Below are positions 17,979 through 26,548 of a stretch of 64,000 nt of DNA, piece after piece. Positions within the stretch are counted from its first letter, which is position 1. Every line of letters begins with the position of its first letter. The notes below the pieces were generated by a model that was not told where the DNA came from, did not search any database, and saw nothing but the letters and a program-made list of their open reading frames with translations. A program made the translations under genes and the position numbers. This DNA is from Oceanospirillales bacterium (GTDB taxonomy: Bacteria; Pseudomonadota; Gammaproteobacteria; Pseudomonadales; Endozoicomonadaceae), in assembly GCA_004762125.1 (NCBI GenBank), contig SIHQ01000018.1, forward strand, positions 41,037-105,036. Direction: 5' to 3'.

Positions 17979-18440
17979 TTATGCAGGTTGACGCGACAGA
18001 GCCAAGCCTGTGATAAACGCTCTTAAGGTATCATCCTTGCAAGGACGGAAGTGTTTTGTCGTTGGTTTTCTAAAAAAAGCTGAAATTTCGTGTTTGCTGA
18101 GAGGTAGTTCGGCCAGCGCAAAAATATTAACCATCTCTTCGGACTGCAAATCCAGTGCGATCTTTATCTTCATGCATTTAGCATTATTACTGAGCACTTC
18201 TTCAGCTTCTGGCTGCGGACCGTCTTTTTTACCGCGTAGCTGATTGATTAAACCATTTAGAAACTGCGCTAATACGTGGTCTGTTACCACTTCGTGAGTC
18301 GCATCACCGTGGGATTTTGACCATTCCGTAACATCTTCTGATTTAACGTTTACTCCAGCCTGAGCAAAAATGCCCACCATCTGGCTAGCGTCAAGATGAA
18401 GAATCTGTGTGAGTTTATTAAGTAATTCGTTATTGGTCAT
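17979..18440 (-). CDS. DUF1456 (YehS-like) protein
   Basis: Two copies of a roughly 65-residue helical domain, as in E. coli YehS: the first begins MTNNELLNKLTQILHLD, the second NNAKCMKIKIALDL, both followed by a helix pair and an LR/LxxFLNGL segment. Function unknown in all members. The ATG at 18440 is chosen because MTNN... is the conserved family start; the frame is open 19 codons further upstream. Length of 153 residues is normal. Confidence 0.85.
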   Translation of the reverse strand: MTNNELLNKLTQILHLDASQMVGIFAQAGVNVKSEDVTEWSKSHGDATHEVVTDHVLAQFLNGLINQLRGKKDGPQPEAEEVLSNNAKCMKIKIALDLQSEEMVNIFALAELPLSKHEISAFFRKPTTKHFRPCKDDTLRAFITGLALSRQPA

Positions 18441-18735
18441 TGATCTGATCACAAAGGGATTATGTAGCGCAGTATACGTGATACCAGGGAAGAGCAAGAT
18501 AATTATTCTACCGACTAAAAAACAGAGACTTATGCTAAGTCACTGTTATCTGCAGACAAGGGACTTCGCTCGAAAGATTTTATCGAAAATGGGGTCTAGC
18601 GGACGAGTTATAGATGTCTATTTTTCGGCTATCCAGACACTGAATTTTTCTATGAAGGCACTGCCTCTGTAGCCAATATTAACTCTGCTAGTATGGCTGT
18701 AAGCAATTACATGCCTGAATCAGGGGGAGTATGCG

Positions 18736-19144
18736 ATGACTACGAAAGCTTCAGGGTTTGTTGGGTCTATCCCGGAAAATTACGATAGAGGACTCGGCCC
18801 CAGGGTATTTTTTGATCGTGCGAGGGGAGAAAGTAGCAAGCTGCAGTATGCACTATTGGTATTCTTCTGGCCTTGAGCCTATGCCGCAGGTAGGGAATCT
18901 TCAAGTTGTTACTGACTGGAGTGGTAATCCTGTTTCGATTATTGAAATTACAGATGTATCAAAGCGCAAATTTTCTGAGGTGACGGCTGAATTTGCTGCA
19001 TCTGAAGGTGAAGGTGATCAATCTCTGGAATGGTGGCGTAAAGCCCATTGGGATTTCTTCTCTGCGGAATGTGAAGAGCAAGGCCTTGAAGTAAGAGAAG
19101 ACATGTTGCTCGTTCTCGAAACGTTCAAGGTTGTATATTCATAA
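18736..19144 (+). pseudogene. Chimeric remnant: methyltransferase start joined to a truncated ASCH-domain gene
   Basis: The frame from ATG 18736 starts with GFVGSIPENYDRGLGP, the typical start of a class I SAM-dependent methyltransferase, but it ends in another 30 codons or so without the SAM-binding motif. From about 18820 a different frame, open from TTG 18758, reads the last two thirds of an ASCH domain: RGEKVASCSMHYWY, PMPQVGNLQVVTDWSGNP, EFAASEGEGDQSLEWWRKAHWDFF and ETFKVVYS. The first roughly 45 residues of ASCH are missing. A deletion has probably joined two genes. The 128-residue product from TTG 18758 could still be made, but its first 20 residues are an out-of-frame reading of the methyltransferase piece. 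Confidence 0.65.
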
Positions 19145-19168
19145 ACATCTATCTGGCGGTAGGGCTTT

Positions 19169-19876
19169 TTAATAGCTAATTTCAGAACCATCAAAACTGA
19201 TGAATTTCCCACTGTCATCAGGCCTGCTGCTTTCAATGATGTTGATTAAGGAGTGAGCTGTAATCTCTGGAGAGTGAAGCTGCCCAGCTGGTAGATTTCT
19301 TTGAAAGGGTGTTGATAACTTAGTATCAGTTGTGCCTGGATGAAACAGTAAGATGCAGCAGTTTGGTAGCTTCTGCCGCCATTCGATACTGATGGTTTTT
19401 ATTGCCATATTGAGAGCGGCTTTAGAGGTTCGGTAGCTTAACCAACCACCTGTCTTGTTATCACTGATACTCCCTACCTTTGCTGTAAGAACTATAAAGT
19501 GGGTCACTTTCTCTGACTTCAGTGACTTCATAAAGTGCTTGGCCAGATAAATATTGGGCAGAGTATTAATAGCCAAGTTTTTCTCAAAGAAATCCAGTTC
19601 AAACTCTTTTATTGATTTCTCAGGTCTGTGGTTCGGTGAGTGCAGGAATCCGGCAGCATTGATAAGGATATCCAGTGATTCAATGCTAGTAGAAAGAGCT
19701 TCTATTGCTCTCTCATCGGTTATATCGAGCTGTTGCCATTCAAGCCTTTCATGAACAAATTTTACAGGGTTAGCATTGTAGGTAGCGACGATGTTAGCTT
19801 CCGGATAGTGCTCAATGCAGTGCTTGATAATGGCAAGGCCGATACCGCCGGAACCAGCAATCACTAATATATTCAT
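19169..19876 (-). CDS. Short-chain dehydrogenase/reductase
   Basis: A 235-residue NAD(P)-dependent SDR. Nucleotide-binding motif GSGGIG (8-13), NAAGFLHS (73-80), a Ser around 136-138, and the catalytic Tyr148-x3-Lys152 (YRTSK). It resembles the C-factor / CsgA-like subgroup of SDRs in size and in the SDNKTGGWLSYRTSKAA segment. Substrate unknown. It is divergent from the MOSC gene, with about 100 bp between the starts. Confidence 0.88.
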   Translation of the reverse strand: MNILVIAGSGGIGLAIIKHCIEHYPEANIVATYNANPVKFVHERLEWQQLDITDERAIEALSTSIESLDILINAAGFLHSPNHRPEKSIKEFELDFFEKNLAINTLPNIYLAKHFMKSLKSEKVTHFIVLTAKVGSISDNKTGGWLSYRTSKAALNMAIKTISIEWRQKLPNCCILLFHPGTTDTKLSTPFQRNLPAGQLHSPEITAHSLINIIESSRPDDSGKFISFDGSEISY

Positions 19877-19978
19877 ACCGCACCTGTTGAAGGGTCATAA
19901 GTAGAATGTATCGCCAAATTCAGGCAGCAAGTAAATTACGCTACCAAACGGTGATTATTTTAAATTACATGAGTCAGT

Positions 19979-20662
19979 ATGAATAAACACAACTATTTCA
20001 ATAAAATATTCCGGGGCAAGGTTAAGCAAAACTTTGGCTTTGAAACGGCCATGGAGAAATCTGCCATTGTAGGGGAGGTTTTTCTCTCACCGGAAGGTTT
20101 GTCCGGTGATGCCTGTGCTGACCAGCGCCACCATGGGGGATTGGAGCGAGCATTACATCAATACCCTTGTGAACATTATGAGTACTGGAACAAAGAATAC
20201 GAAGAGAGTGCGTCGTGGCATGACCCTGGAATGGGTGAAAATCTAAGTTCTACCGGTATGACGGAGGATACGGTGTGTATTGGAGATCGTTATCGCTGGG
20301 GGCAAGCAGTCATTGAAGTCAGTCAACCCCGTTCGCCTTGCTACAAATTGAATAAGCGTTGGGGTATTGAAGATTTTTCTACCCGGATGCAGGAGACCGG
20401 TCGCTGTGGCTGGTTGTATCGAGTCATTCAATCAGGTGTTGTGTCTGTTGATTATCCCATTGAACTGATCGAGAGAGTCCCTAACGCATTGACTGTTCGC
20501 GAGGTGTGTAATGTCTACTTTGGAGATCCATTAAATCAAGCGGGTCTTATCAAACTGAAGCAACAAGATCGCTTATCAAACAGCTGGAAGACGACTGTAG
20601 CAAATCGTCTTGAGACCGGCGAGGTGGAGAATTGGAATTTCCGTTTGTTAGGACATGCCTGA
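19979..20662 (+). CDS. MOSC-domain protein (YiiM-like)
   Basis: A 227-residue protein with the MOSC beta-strand domain that binds molybdenum cofactor. Typical family segments are GLSGDACADQRHHGGLERALHQYP near the start, GENLSSTGM, and SQPRSPCYKLN with the conserved Cys121 thought to contact the cofactor sulfur. E. coli YiiM acts in detoxification of N-hydroxylated base analogues. A C-terminal helical part follows, as in YiiM. Single gene. Confidence 0.9.
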   Translation: MNKHNYFNKIFRGKVKQNFGFETAMEKSAIVGEVFLSPEGLSGDACADQRHHGGLERALHQYPCEHYEYWNKEYEESASWHDPGMGENLSSTGMTEDTVCIGDRYRWGQAVIEVSQPRSPCYKLNKRWGIEDFSTRMQETGRCGWLYRVIQSGVVSVDYPIELIERVPNALTVREVCNVYFGDPLNQAGLIKLKQQDRLSNSWKTTVANRLETGEVENWNFRLLGHA

Positions 20663-20861
20663 TCAGCGAAGCTCAATGTGAATCCTGCAGAGGTTGACTG
20701 TTTTACTGCTGCTGCTTTAGATCAGTAAAGGTGCCAAGCATTGAGGGAGAACTTTATTCAGTATGGGAGGCGCATCAACCACACTCAGTCAATATCGGAT
20801 TTAACCAACATCGACCGAATATGGATGTTGATGGGTTTGTCATTAAATTGAGCCGTGTTTC

Positions 20862-22778
20862 TTACATCACGCTCGCGAGGAATAAAAGAGCGGCGGTGAT
20901 AAAGATGCTTGCAGTGGAGATAAACCCGCTGTCTGGTGCTGGAGGTGGGTAGCTAAGCGTTTGATCCAACGTTGCTATAACCGAAGCAGTCTTGTCGTAG
21001 GTTGCCTTGTTTCCAGCCTGTTTAGCTGCGCTGAGCAAACCTTCCAGTGACTTTCTTCTTCTGGGAAAAAACTCATTCAGTTCATCCTGAAAATAGGTCA
21101 TGGCCTTAGAGTCTAAATTATGATTCACAATAGTTACTGTTGTTGGTTTCTTAATAGATCTGGAGTTAACAATGCCTGGTGAGTAAGTAGGCGCGGCTTC
21201 TGCTTTTTCCATATAAAGCTCGCCGATATATTCCAGTAGGGGTTTTACAACCAATGGTACGCCATGGTCCCAACGCATAGTGCGATACGGCTGTTCAGCA
21301 CTGATGGCTAAACGAATCGCTTCGTCCAGATTACCTTGTGTGCGCTGATATTGAGCTTCCAGTTGTTTTATCATGACTGGAATAGCGCCTTCTTCCATTG
21401 GGCTAAGTTCTATAGTTATATCGGTTTGCAGGGCATTCAGATCGCTTTTAGCCTTTGTGAAACGCTGGTCATTGCCAACATCCAGAGCATCCCATGCTTG
21501 GGTGAAATAGTAGGCAATCTTGCCCCAGGGAGACATCAGGTTGCTGGATAAGGTTTGCGTTGTCAGCTCAGCGAGGTGACTGTTGCCGTTAGGTAGTTCG
21601 AATTTTAAATAGGCCTGTTCAAAAGCGTAGTAGGTGCGCATAACACGGGTTTTTTCATCGCTTACGCCCTTGTCTGACAAGGTCTGAATTCGTTCATAGA
21701 GATTCTGGCCGTCCGTCCATGCATCTTCGTACCTGCCAGCTTGCAACAATCCATACAGCCGCCACAAATGCTCATGAAAGGCGAGGGATGAATCGTCCAT
21801 CGCCAGATCTGTTGCCCTTTGCAGAGACTTATTCCATGCCAGTAAATTGATGGTGTGGACATTGAGCCAGTCACCTGAAGCAAAATAGAAATGCGTAGGC
21901 ATATGGGTAAGGTGGACTGAACTGGTGTTCTTAGTATCGCTACTGAGCTGTTGCAACCATAGTGCAGAATCGTAAGCATCAGTCTGAAGCTCTTTGCTTA
22001 GACGAGGGCTTTCGGAGGCGTGTACAAGATAGTGATGAAGGCCGGGGTGATTTGCCAGCTCTGGCTTGGCTAGCAACCTACTGAGGTTACCGATGACCCC
22101 TCTCTCAAGATCATAATCCAGTACGCTTTGTCGTGTCGCTAACCTGGCCAGATGACTGAATATTTCTACTTCAGCTTCCAATGGCTCGTTTTGACTTAGC
22201 TGATCATTCAGATACTGAGCGAACAGTTGAACATTAGAGCCCGTTTCGAAGGGCTGTTTTAAGCGACTGTTATTTTCATTACTAAACAGTTTTGTAGCAC
22301 CATCAAGTAATACTCTCTCAGAGATATTCAAGGTGCCGGTATGGTTCTCTCTGGCTTGTGTCAGCAGTGTCAGTAAATGATCGGCAATATCGAATTCCCG
22401 TGAAAACCAGAGAATCTGGTAATTGCACATGAGCTCACCCCAGAGCCCCATAATAAATTCATCGCCCTGGTGCTGCTGTCTGGCCTGTTGAAAGGCTGAG
22501 CGAGCCTCAGGGTATTCAAAGGCATGGAGTAACTTCAGGCCCATAATAAACAGATCTTTGACGTCATTCGAGACTGTTTCAGAGAGTGGGAATGAGACAC
22601 TGCCAAGGTCTTTACCTCCTTTCCAGGGGCCATAAACCTGTCCGTTATCATAGCTATAAGCAGGTGTTGGTGAAGCTGGCCTCGGAGTAGGCAGAGCTTG
22701 AGAGTCAACAACCTGAAGTAAGAAGCACAGAGCTATGCCTTTTGTGAGTGTACGTAAAACAGAACCGAAGTTTTTCAT
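20862..22778 (-). CDS. Secreted TPR-repeat protein with C-terminal hydrophobic tail
   Basis: A 638-residue protein with a signal peptide (LTKGIALCFLLQVVDSQALP). The body consists of helical TPR-like repeats, for example MGLKLLHAFEYPEARSAFQQA near residue 85 and LYGLLQAGRYEDAWTDGQ near 335. It has HPGLHHYLVHASESP and HMPTHFYFASGDW, hallmarks of a conserved TPR family seen in marine proteobacteria. A proline-rich linker (PPPAPDSG) leads to a last hydrophobic segment (ISTASIFITAALLFLASVM) with no positive end, which may anchor the protein in the membrane. Function unknown. Single gene, followed rightward by the tRNA-Leu region. Confidence 0.75.
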   Translation of the reverse strand: MKNFGSVLRTLTKGIALCFLLQVVDSQALPTPRPASPTPAYSYDNGQVYGPWKGGKDLGSVSFPLSETVSNDVKDLFIMGLKLLHAFEYPEARSAFQQARQQHQGDEFIMGLWGELMCNYQILWFSREFDIADHLLTLLTQARENHTGTLNISERVLLDGATKLFSNENNSRLKQPFETGSNVQLFAQYLNDQLSQNEPLEAEVEIFSHLARLATRQSVLDYDLERGVIGNLSRLLAKPELANHPGLHHYLVHASESPRLSKELQTDAYDSALWLQQLSSDTKNTSSVHLTHMPTHFYFASGDWLNVHTINLLAWNKSLQRATDLAMDDSSLAFHEHLWRLYGLLQAGRYEDAWTDGQNLYERIQTLSDKGVSDEKTRVMRTYYAFEQAYLKFELPNGNSHLAELTTQTLSSNLMSPWGKIAYYFTQAWDALDVGNDQRFTKAKSDLNALQTDITIELSPMEEGAIPVMIKQLEAQYQRTQGNLDEAIRLAISAEQPYRTMRWDHGVPLVVKPLLEYIGELYMEKAEAAPTYSPGIVNSRSIKKPTTVTIVNHNLDSKAMTYFQDELNEFFPRRRKSLEGLLSAAKQAGNKATYDKTASVIATLDQTLSYPPPAPDSGFISTASIFITAALLFLASVM

Positions 22779-22954
22779 AAGGCAGTAAGGTTGGGAATCA
22801 ACAGCCTCTAGGTAAAGAGAGACTGATTATAGTCCGGTACCCTATAAATGCTTGATTAAGCTTTATTTACTACTGAGAGAATTATTGTTGGCGGACTTAT
22901 GAAAGTGATTGCTTAAACTTAAGCGACACTGTCGTTCAATGACGCGGCATGACG

Positions 22955-22984
22955 GTGCTGTTTTTTCGGACAGTACTTTTTTTT
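22955..22984 (+). terminator. Terminator-like hairpin before tRNA-Leu
   Basis: GTGCTGT (22955-22961) pairs with ACAGTAC (22970-22976) with one G-T pair, and eight or more T residues follow on the + strand. No rightward gene precedes it closely, so the transcript it ends is unclear. The 300 bp around it hold no gene. Confidence 0.55.
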
Positions 22985-23006
22985 AGATTTCAGTGGTCAG
23001 TACCAG

Positions 23007-23034
23007 TTGAAAACCAAAAATCCTTATGTATACT
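23007..23034 (+). promoter_or_regulatory. Promoter of tRNA-Leu
   Basis: TTGAAA (23007-23012) and TATACT (23029-23034) with a 16-base spacer, 45 bp upstream of the tRNA 5' end. This is a near-consensus sigma-70 promoter. Confidence 0.7.
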
Positions 23035-23078
23035 AGCCCACATCTTAACGAGGCAGCGCACTAAAATTGCTTCGTTTT

Positions 23079-23165
23079 GCCGATGTGATGGAATTGGTAG
23101 ACATAGGGGATTCAAAATCCCCCGCCTTTACGGGCGTGGCGGTTCGAGTCCGCCCATCGGTACCA
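23079..23165 (+). tRNA. tRNA-Leu (anticodon CAA)
   Basis: The acceptor stem GCCGATG pairs with CATCGGT, with encoded ACCA at the end. The anticodon stem GGGGA/TCCCC holds the loop TTCAAAA with anticodon CAA. A long variable arm (CCGCCTTTACGGGCG) and the GGTTCGAGTCC T-arm make it a class II leucine tRNA. The 3' half is the integration site of the prophage, which restores it exactly. Confidence 0.96.
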
Positions 23166-23171
23166 GATTTA
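23107..23171. repeat. attL core (65-bp direct repeat)
   Basis: It runs from GGGATTCAAAATCCCCC in the tRNA anticodon arm to ACCAGATTTA just after the CCA end, and is identical to 61452-61516. Flanks differ on both sides. Confidence 0.93.
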
Positions 23172-23212
23172 CCAAGGGTTTCAATGTTATCAAACACTAA
23201 CCCTTGTATCTC

Positions 23213-23243
23213 TTCCTAATATTTCCTAATTGCACTTCCTAAT
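23213..23243. promoter_or_regulatory. Putative integrase arm-type sites, left end
   Basis: Three direct copies of TTCCTAAT at 23213, 23223 and 23236 lie between attL and the int stop codon. The same octamer occurs at the right end (61340, and inverted at 61406). The layout fits arm-type binding sites of a tyrosine recombinase. Confidence 0.55.
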
Positions 23244-23281
23244 ATACAGTGATGTACTTTTATACAGTACAGCATTAGTTT

Positions 23282-24313
23282 CTAGTCTTTTCTTTCCGGT
23301 TTATTCAATGTTCGTACTACCTTCGTAACACGGTCGTATCGCTCAACCATTGCTGCTGTTTTGTGCCCAGAGAACTCTTGTTTGTCAGCGGTAGTGCCTT
23401 CAAAGTCACTGATGGCTTTTGCCTTGATATCGTGGAAAGTGAAATCAAGAACAGGCCATTCACGCTCCTTTGCTTCAGCTCTGGCTTTACCCATGGCATT
23501 GGTCCATCGTGACCGAAAAGAATTATAAGAGTAATGGTTGCCTTTGATGGTACTGATTAGGTATCGAGCTGAAGGTATGCCTGGTAATTTTTTGGCCGCT
23601 TCTACTGTTTTTTTGAGGCGAGGTGTCCAGGCTTTAATTTGCTTCTTTTTGGTTTTACCTTGCTCAATTAGAATTCCTTCTGATGTGATGTCGCCTCGCT
23701 CAATTGTAAGAACGTCCAGACAACGAGCAGCACACAAGTATGATATTTCCATGGCGATCCGCACGGCTAGACATGCGTGCTTATAAACGAGATCGTATTC
23801 AATGTCGGTGATGTATCTGTCCCGAGGTGTCTCTGTAAATTTGGCAACACCTCTGCATGGGTTGCTAGTAACCATGCCTCGCTCATACCCCCACTGAAAA
23901 ACCTTCGACATAAACGCATGCTCTCTGTTGGCTCGAACTTCTGCTTTTTTCCCTCGTAGGTCCATATATTTACGAATGTGTTGTGGCTTTATTTTGTCTC
24001 TGGGACGCTTGCCGATTACTTTGCAGACCTGATTTCTACTCTTTGTGTAATCCTTGCGCGTAGCGAGGCTCAGTTTTATCCACTGGGGAGACTTCATTAA
24101 TTCGTCACAAAGTCGTTCAAATGTATTGCCATCGTCTTTGTTTAAACGATTATTTTCTTCAGTCCAGCGTTTTAGAATCTTTTCCTTACTGTCGGTCAGT
24201 AAGCCTAAGCGAATCGCCCCACCTGATTTAGGGTGAAACTCGTAGGCTGATTTACCCGGATAGACCCGAGCGGGTAACCAGGTCAGTGCCGGGTCTTTCC
24301 TTTTTCGTCCCAC
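23282..24313 (-). CDS. int: Phage integrase (tyrosine recombinase)
   Basis: A 343-residue tyrosine recombinase that catalyses insertion into and excision from tRNA-Leu. N-terminal arm-binding part with VYPGKSAYEFHPKSGGAIRLG, a SAM-like core-binding domain (about 65-150), then the catalytic domain: Arg197 (AARCLDV), Lys220 region, His294-x2-Lys297 (FHDIKAK), His317 (SGHKT) and Tyr326. Lys replaces the second Arg of the H-x-x-R box, as in a known phage subgroup. It starts with GTG, overlapping the stop codon of the upstream excisionase-like gene by one base, so the two are translationally coupled. Confidence 0.95.
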   Translation of the reverse strand: MGRKRKDPALTWLPARVYPGKSAYEFHPKSGGAIRLGLLTDSKEKILKRWTEENNRLNKDDGNTFERLCDELMKSPQWIKLSLATRKDYTKSRNQVCKVIGKRPRDKIKPQHIRKYMDLRGKKAEVRANREHAFMSKVFQWGYERGMVTSNPCRGVAKFTETPRDRYITDIEYDLVYKHACLAVRIAMEISYLCAARCLDVLTIERGDITSEGILIEQGKTKKKQIKAWTPRLKKTVEAAKKLPGIPSARYLISTIKGNHYSYNSFRSRWTNAMGKARAEAKEREWPVLDFTFHDIKAKAISDFEGTTADKQEFSGHKTAAMVERYDRVTKVVRTLNKPERKD

Positions 24314-24543
24314 TATGCCGCCTCCCAGTTAAAACCTTCTTCGTCATCGAAGTGCTCTTTTGCTGGTGGATTATTATTACCAGCTGCTTCAACGTGCGCC
24401 CACATGACTTTCAATGAGCCATCCCTGCGAGTAATAAAAAAGATCCCATGCTTTCTTAGGACATTCGCTTGCTTCATGTGCATCTTGTAGTCGGTCAGTT
24501 CCTGGACATCATCCTCTGACAAAAACCGTGGGTTGCCTGCCAT
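24313..24543 (-). CDS. DUF4224-type small protein, likely excisionase
   Basis: A 76-residue protein beginning MAGNPRFLSEDDVQELTDY. The LSEDDVQELT motif and the following HGIFFITRRDGSLKV strand pattern are typical of DUF4224 proteins encoded next to phage integrases, which take the place of Xis. Directly upstream of int and coupled to it. GGAGG stands a few bases before the ATG. Confidence 0.75.
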   Translation of the reverse strand: MAGNPRFLSEDDVQELTDYKMHMKQANVLRKHGIFFITRRDGSLKVMWAHVEAAGNNNPPAKEHFDDEEGFNWEAA

Positions 24544-24581
24544 ATTTCCTCCTGAACAGCGAAAGGCTCTTTCACTGACTT

Positions 24582-24604
24582 AGCCCCAATAAAGGGGCTT
24601 TTTG
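24582..24604 (+). terminator. Intrinsic terminator upstream of the xis-int operon
   Basis: AGCCCC (24582-24587) and GGGGCT (24594-24599) with a six-base loop, followed by TTTTTG on the + strand. It would stop rightward transcripts entering from the integrase side. The rest of the 280-bp gap to 24823 is AT-rich and empty. Confidence 0.65.
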
Positions 24605-24823
24605 TTCGCTTAAATAAAAATTAAATACTCACACGAACTGAATTTTTCTAAGCAGGCGTTATACGACTAAGAGTTGACAGCTACGTAAAAAACACAGTAA
24701 TACAATCGCTTCAGATATGAGAATATCACCTGCTATTTATGTGTTTGATTTTGCAAATTTTAATATTCAGCAACTTCATCAGATAACGCCAAAATATCTC
24801 ATAAAAGAAATGAAATAATCAGA

Positions 24824-25144
24824 ATGGCTTATACAAAAATTCAATTCGAAAACCCGAAAACTGGAGCAATAAAAGAAGCGCCTGTCGGATTTTCTTGGAC
24901 AGTGTTTTTCTTTGGTTTTTTTCCACCACTATTCCGTGGCGATTGGAAATGGGCTGTGATTATGTTTTTACTTGCATGTATAACTGTGGGGCTCGGGAAT
25001 CTAGTTTTCATGTTCATTTATAATAAGCTTTATATTAAAGAATTGATTGGAAGTGGTTTCAAAGCAAAATCGATAGATTCTGGAAATATGGAAGAGGCGT
25101 CTACAAAAGTAGGAATGAAAATTCCAACTTTAGAAGCCGCATAA
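24824..25144 (+). CDS. HrgC-like membrane protein (moron)
   Basis: A 106-residue protein with a Phe-rich hydrophobic region: GFSWTVFFFGFFPPLFRGDWKWA followed by a long membrane segment (VIMFLLACITVGLGNLVFMFIYNKLY). This pattern occurs in HrgC-like and TM2-related small membrane proteins found on phages and islands. Opposite to the genes on both sides and AT-rich, it is probably a lysogenic-conversion gene. Its 3' end overlaps the end of the leftward gene at 25030. Function unknown. Confidence 0.65.
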   Translation: MAYTKIQFENPKTGAIKEAPVGFSWTVFFFGFFPPLFRGDWKWAVIMFLLACITVGLGNLVFMFIYNKLYIKELIGSGFKAKSIDSGNMEEASTKVGMKIPTLEAA

Positions 25145-25284
25145 TAAAAAATCCAATGGAGTTTCGCCTGGGCTTCACGGATCTCCTCTTTGCCTTTAAT
25201 GACATGCAAAGAAACTGAATGAGGAGCAGCCTGATGTTCGGGCTGGTTCTTGTTCATCGGTACCTGACATTTGTCTTCATTCAT
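25030..25284 (-). CDS. Hypothetical phage protein, probably truncated
   Basis: Starts ATGA-coupled to the gene at 25281-25478, which argues that its N-terminus is real (MNEDKCQVPMNKNQPEHQ...). The last third (after about residue 47) is only the antisense of the HrgC-like gene. The insertion of that gene may have cut off the original end. Function unknown. Confidence 0.4.
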   Translation of the reverse strand: MNEDKCQVPMNKNQPEHQAAPHSVSLHVIKGKEEIREAQAKLHWIFYYAASKVGIFIPTFVDASSIFPESIDFALKPLPINSLI

Positions 25285-25478
25285 ACCGCCACCAAACCCC
25301 CGTCCACTTTTACCGTCGTCCGATCACTCAAAAACGCACAACCTTTCGCTTGCGTAATCTTGCCGCCCGCTTTGCGGAACGCCTTGATCTGCTCCTTGAG
25401 ATCCTTCTGAAGACGCTCACGACTGCTGATGCTTCGCTGTTCGGCTGGAATCTTGTCAAGTGTGCTGAGTCTGGCCAT
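25281..25478 (-). CDS. Small basic phage protein
   Basis: A 65-residue hydrophilic protein (MARLSTLDKIPAEQRS...), rich in Lys and Arg, ending in SDRTTVKVDGGLVAV. The ATG follows AAGGAAGGATTCAACC. It is ATGA-coupled to the next gene. Not recognised. Confidence 0.55.
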   Translation of the reverse strand: MARLSTLDKIPAEQRSISSRERLQKDLKEQIKAFRKAGGKITQAKGCAFLSDRTTVKVDGGLVAV

Positions 25479-25514
25479 GGTTGAATCCTTCCTTCTTTTT
25501 TATTCCAGAGCCGA

Positions 25515-25811
25515 TCAAGTACGGCTTGCTGATCTTGTTGTTCCTGGTCGTCTAGCCAGCTCAAGTAAAACTGTTCGGCCGAGACGGTGGGCACGTTGCT
25601 GTGAGTGGCAGTGTCCGCAACTGGTTGGGATCGCCTCGTTACCTTGACTGCCACAATGACCGCAGGGCTGGTGGCTTTCAGTCGGTGTACTGCGCAACCC
25701 ATCAGTGGAGTGGGCGACTGTAGAGAATACAGGTTGCCACCCAGCCCTCGGCCCGTTTACTGCAGCTCCAACGGCCTTTATAGCCAGAGGCGTGCGCCTG
25801 TCTGATTTCAT
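25515..25811 (-). CDS. Possible zinc-ribbon phage protein (frame uncertain)
   Basis: Two leftward frames overlap here (this one and 25328-25702). This one has CGHCGSQGNEAIPTSCGHC, two CxxC pairs 11 residues apart like a zinc ribbon, which is hard to obtain by chance. The other frame has no such mark and would overlap most of the next gene. A decision needs codon-usage statistics or homologues. Function unknown. Confidence 0.4.
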   Translation of the reverse strand: MKSDRRTPLAIKAVGAAVNGPRAGWQPVFSTVAHSTDGLRSTPTESHQPCGHCGSQGNEAIPTSCGHCHSQQRAHRLGRTVLLELARRPGTTRSASRT

Positions 25812-26131
25812 CCATTAACTCCTTCCAGCTGGATTCCTTGATGATGGCCATGGCTTTCTTCCTTGTTGTTATTCACCAATGTGTGTCTCTGTCTCAGTAG
25901 TCTTCGATAGGCGTAGTAGTAAGGTTGAACTTCTCGCACTCTCTTGAATCTGCGAATACTCTTAACCAGCTCTTCTCTGAGCGTGATGGCATCCTGAGGG
26001 TATTTGTGGCCGAACCGTTTAAAGACGCGGATTTCAGCGGCAACGCCAAGTTCGGACAAACTGCCTTCATCAAAGGTGTTGCAGAACTCCGTGAAAAACT
26101 CGGCTTTCTGAACCAGACTCAGCTTATTCAT
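25808..26131 (-). CDS. Hypothetical phage early protein
   Basis: A 107-residue helical, charged protein (MNKLSLVQKAEFFTEFCNTF...). Its ATG overlaps the stop of the LuxR-like gene (ATGA), and its stop overlaps the start region of the next gene, so it is part of one leftward operon. Not recognised. Confidence 0.6.
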   Translation of the reverse strand: MNKLSLVQKAEFFTEFCNTFDEGSLSELGVAAEIRVFKRFGHKYPQDAITLREELVKSIRRFKRVREVQPYYYAYRRLLRQRHTLVNNNKEESHGHHQGIQLEGVNG

Positions 26132-26529
26132 GCGTAATGCCCCATATCTTCACGACGAGTACGACCTGAACGAGCACTGATTCGCATGTTGTACCCGGTG
26201 CGTGGTGCGCGTCGTACGTCCACAGCATTTTGAGTAGCCACCAGCACAAGACCTATTTGCAAACAAATCATCAGCGTGCACACAATACGAACGAGGTTGT
26301 GATAGAAAGCCATGGCTACCAGTGAGGCTGAGTTGCTGGCTCCCAGTGCGTCCCGGGCAATGGTTAAATGTTCTTTAACGGTGCGCGGTGACTTGTGGGT
26401 TTTCTCGGCAATCTCGAAACGACTCAGGCCTTCCAGGTAATGAACCAATGTCTCGCTGACCTGTTCCTGAATCAGGTCATTGGGTTCAACGCTGAACTTG
26501 CTGGCTGTGTGGGGCCTTGTTGTCTTCAT
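26128..26529 (-). CDS. LuxR-type HTH protein with a membrane segment
   Basis: Residues about 25-75 are a GerE/LuxR-type helix-turn-helix: ETLVHYLEGLSRFEIAEKTHKSPRTVKEHLTIARDALGA. A hydrophobic stretch (IVCTLMICLQIGLVLVA, about 88-105) follows, then a basic tail. A membrane-tethered regulator without a receiver domain is suggested. It is the first gene of the leftward operon and has a perfect palindrome in its upstream region. It may control lysogeny genes, but no target is known. Confidence 0.65.
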   Translation of the reverse strand: MKTTRPHTASKFSVEPNDLIQEQVSETLVHYLEGLSRFEIAEKTHKSPRTVKEHLTIARDALGASNSASLVAMAFYHNLVRIVCTLMICLQIGLVLVATQNAVDVRRAPRTGYNMRISARSGRTRREDMGHYA

Positions 26530-26548
26530 GACTAACTAAACACACTCA

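Noticed and set aside
20731..20952. Rightward open frame after the MOSC gene.
   Set aside because: It runs into the antisense of the TPR protein end and has no homology signal.
23247..23266. Second LexA-like sequence near attL (right half TATACAGTA).
   Set aside because: The left half is ATGT instead of CTGT and no gene start lies nearby; more likely part of the integrase-binding region.
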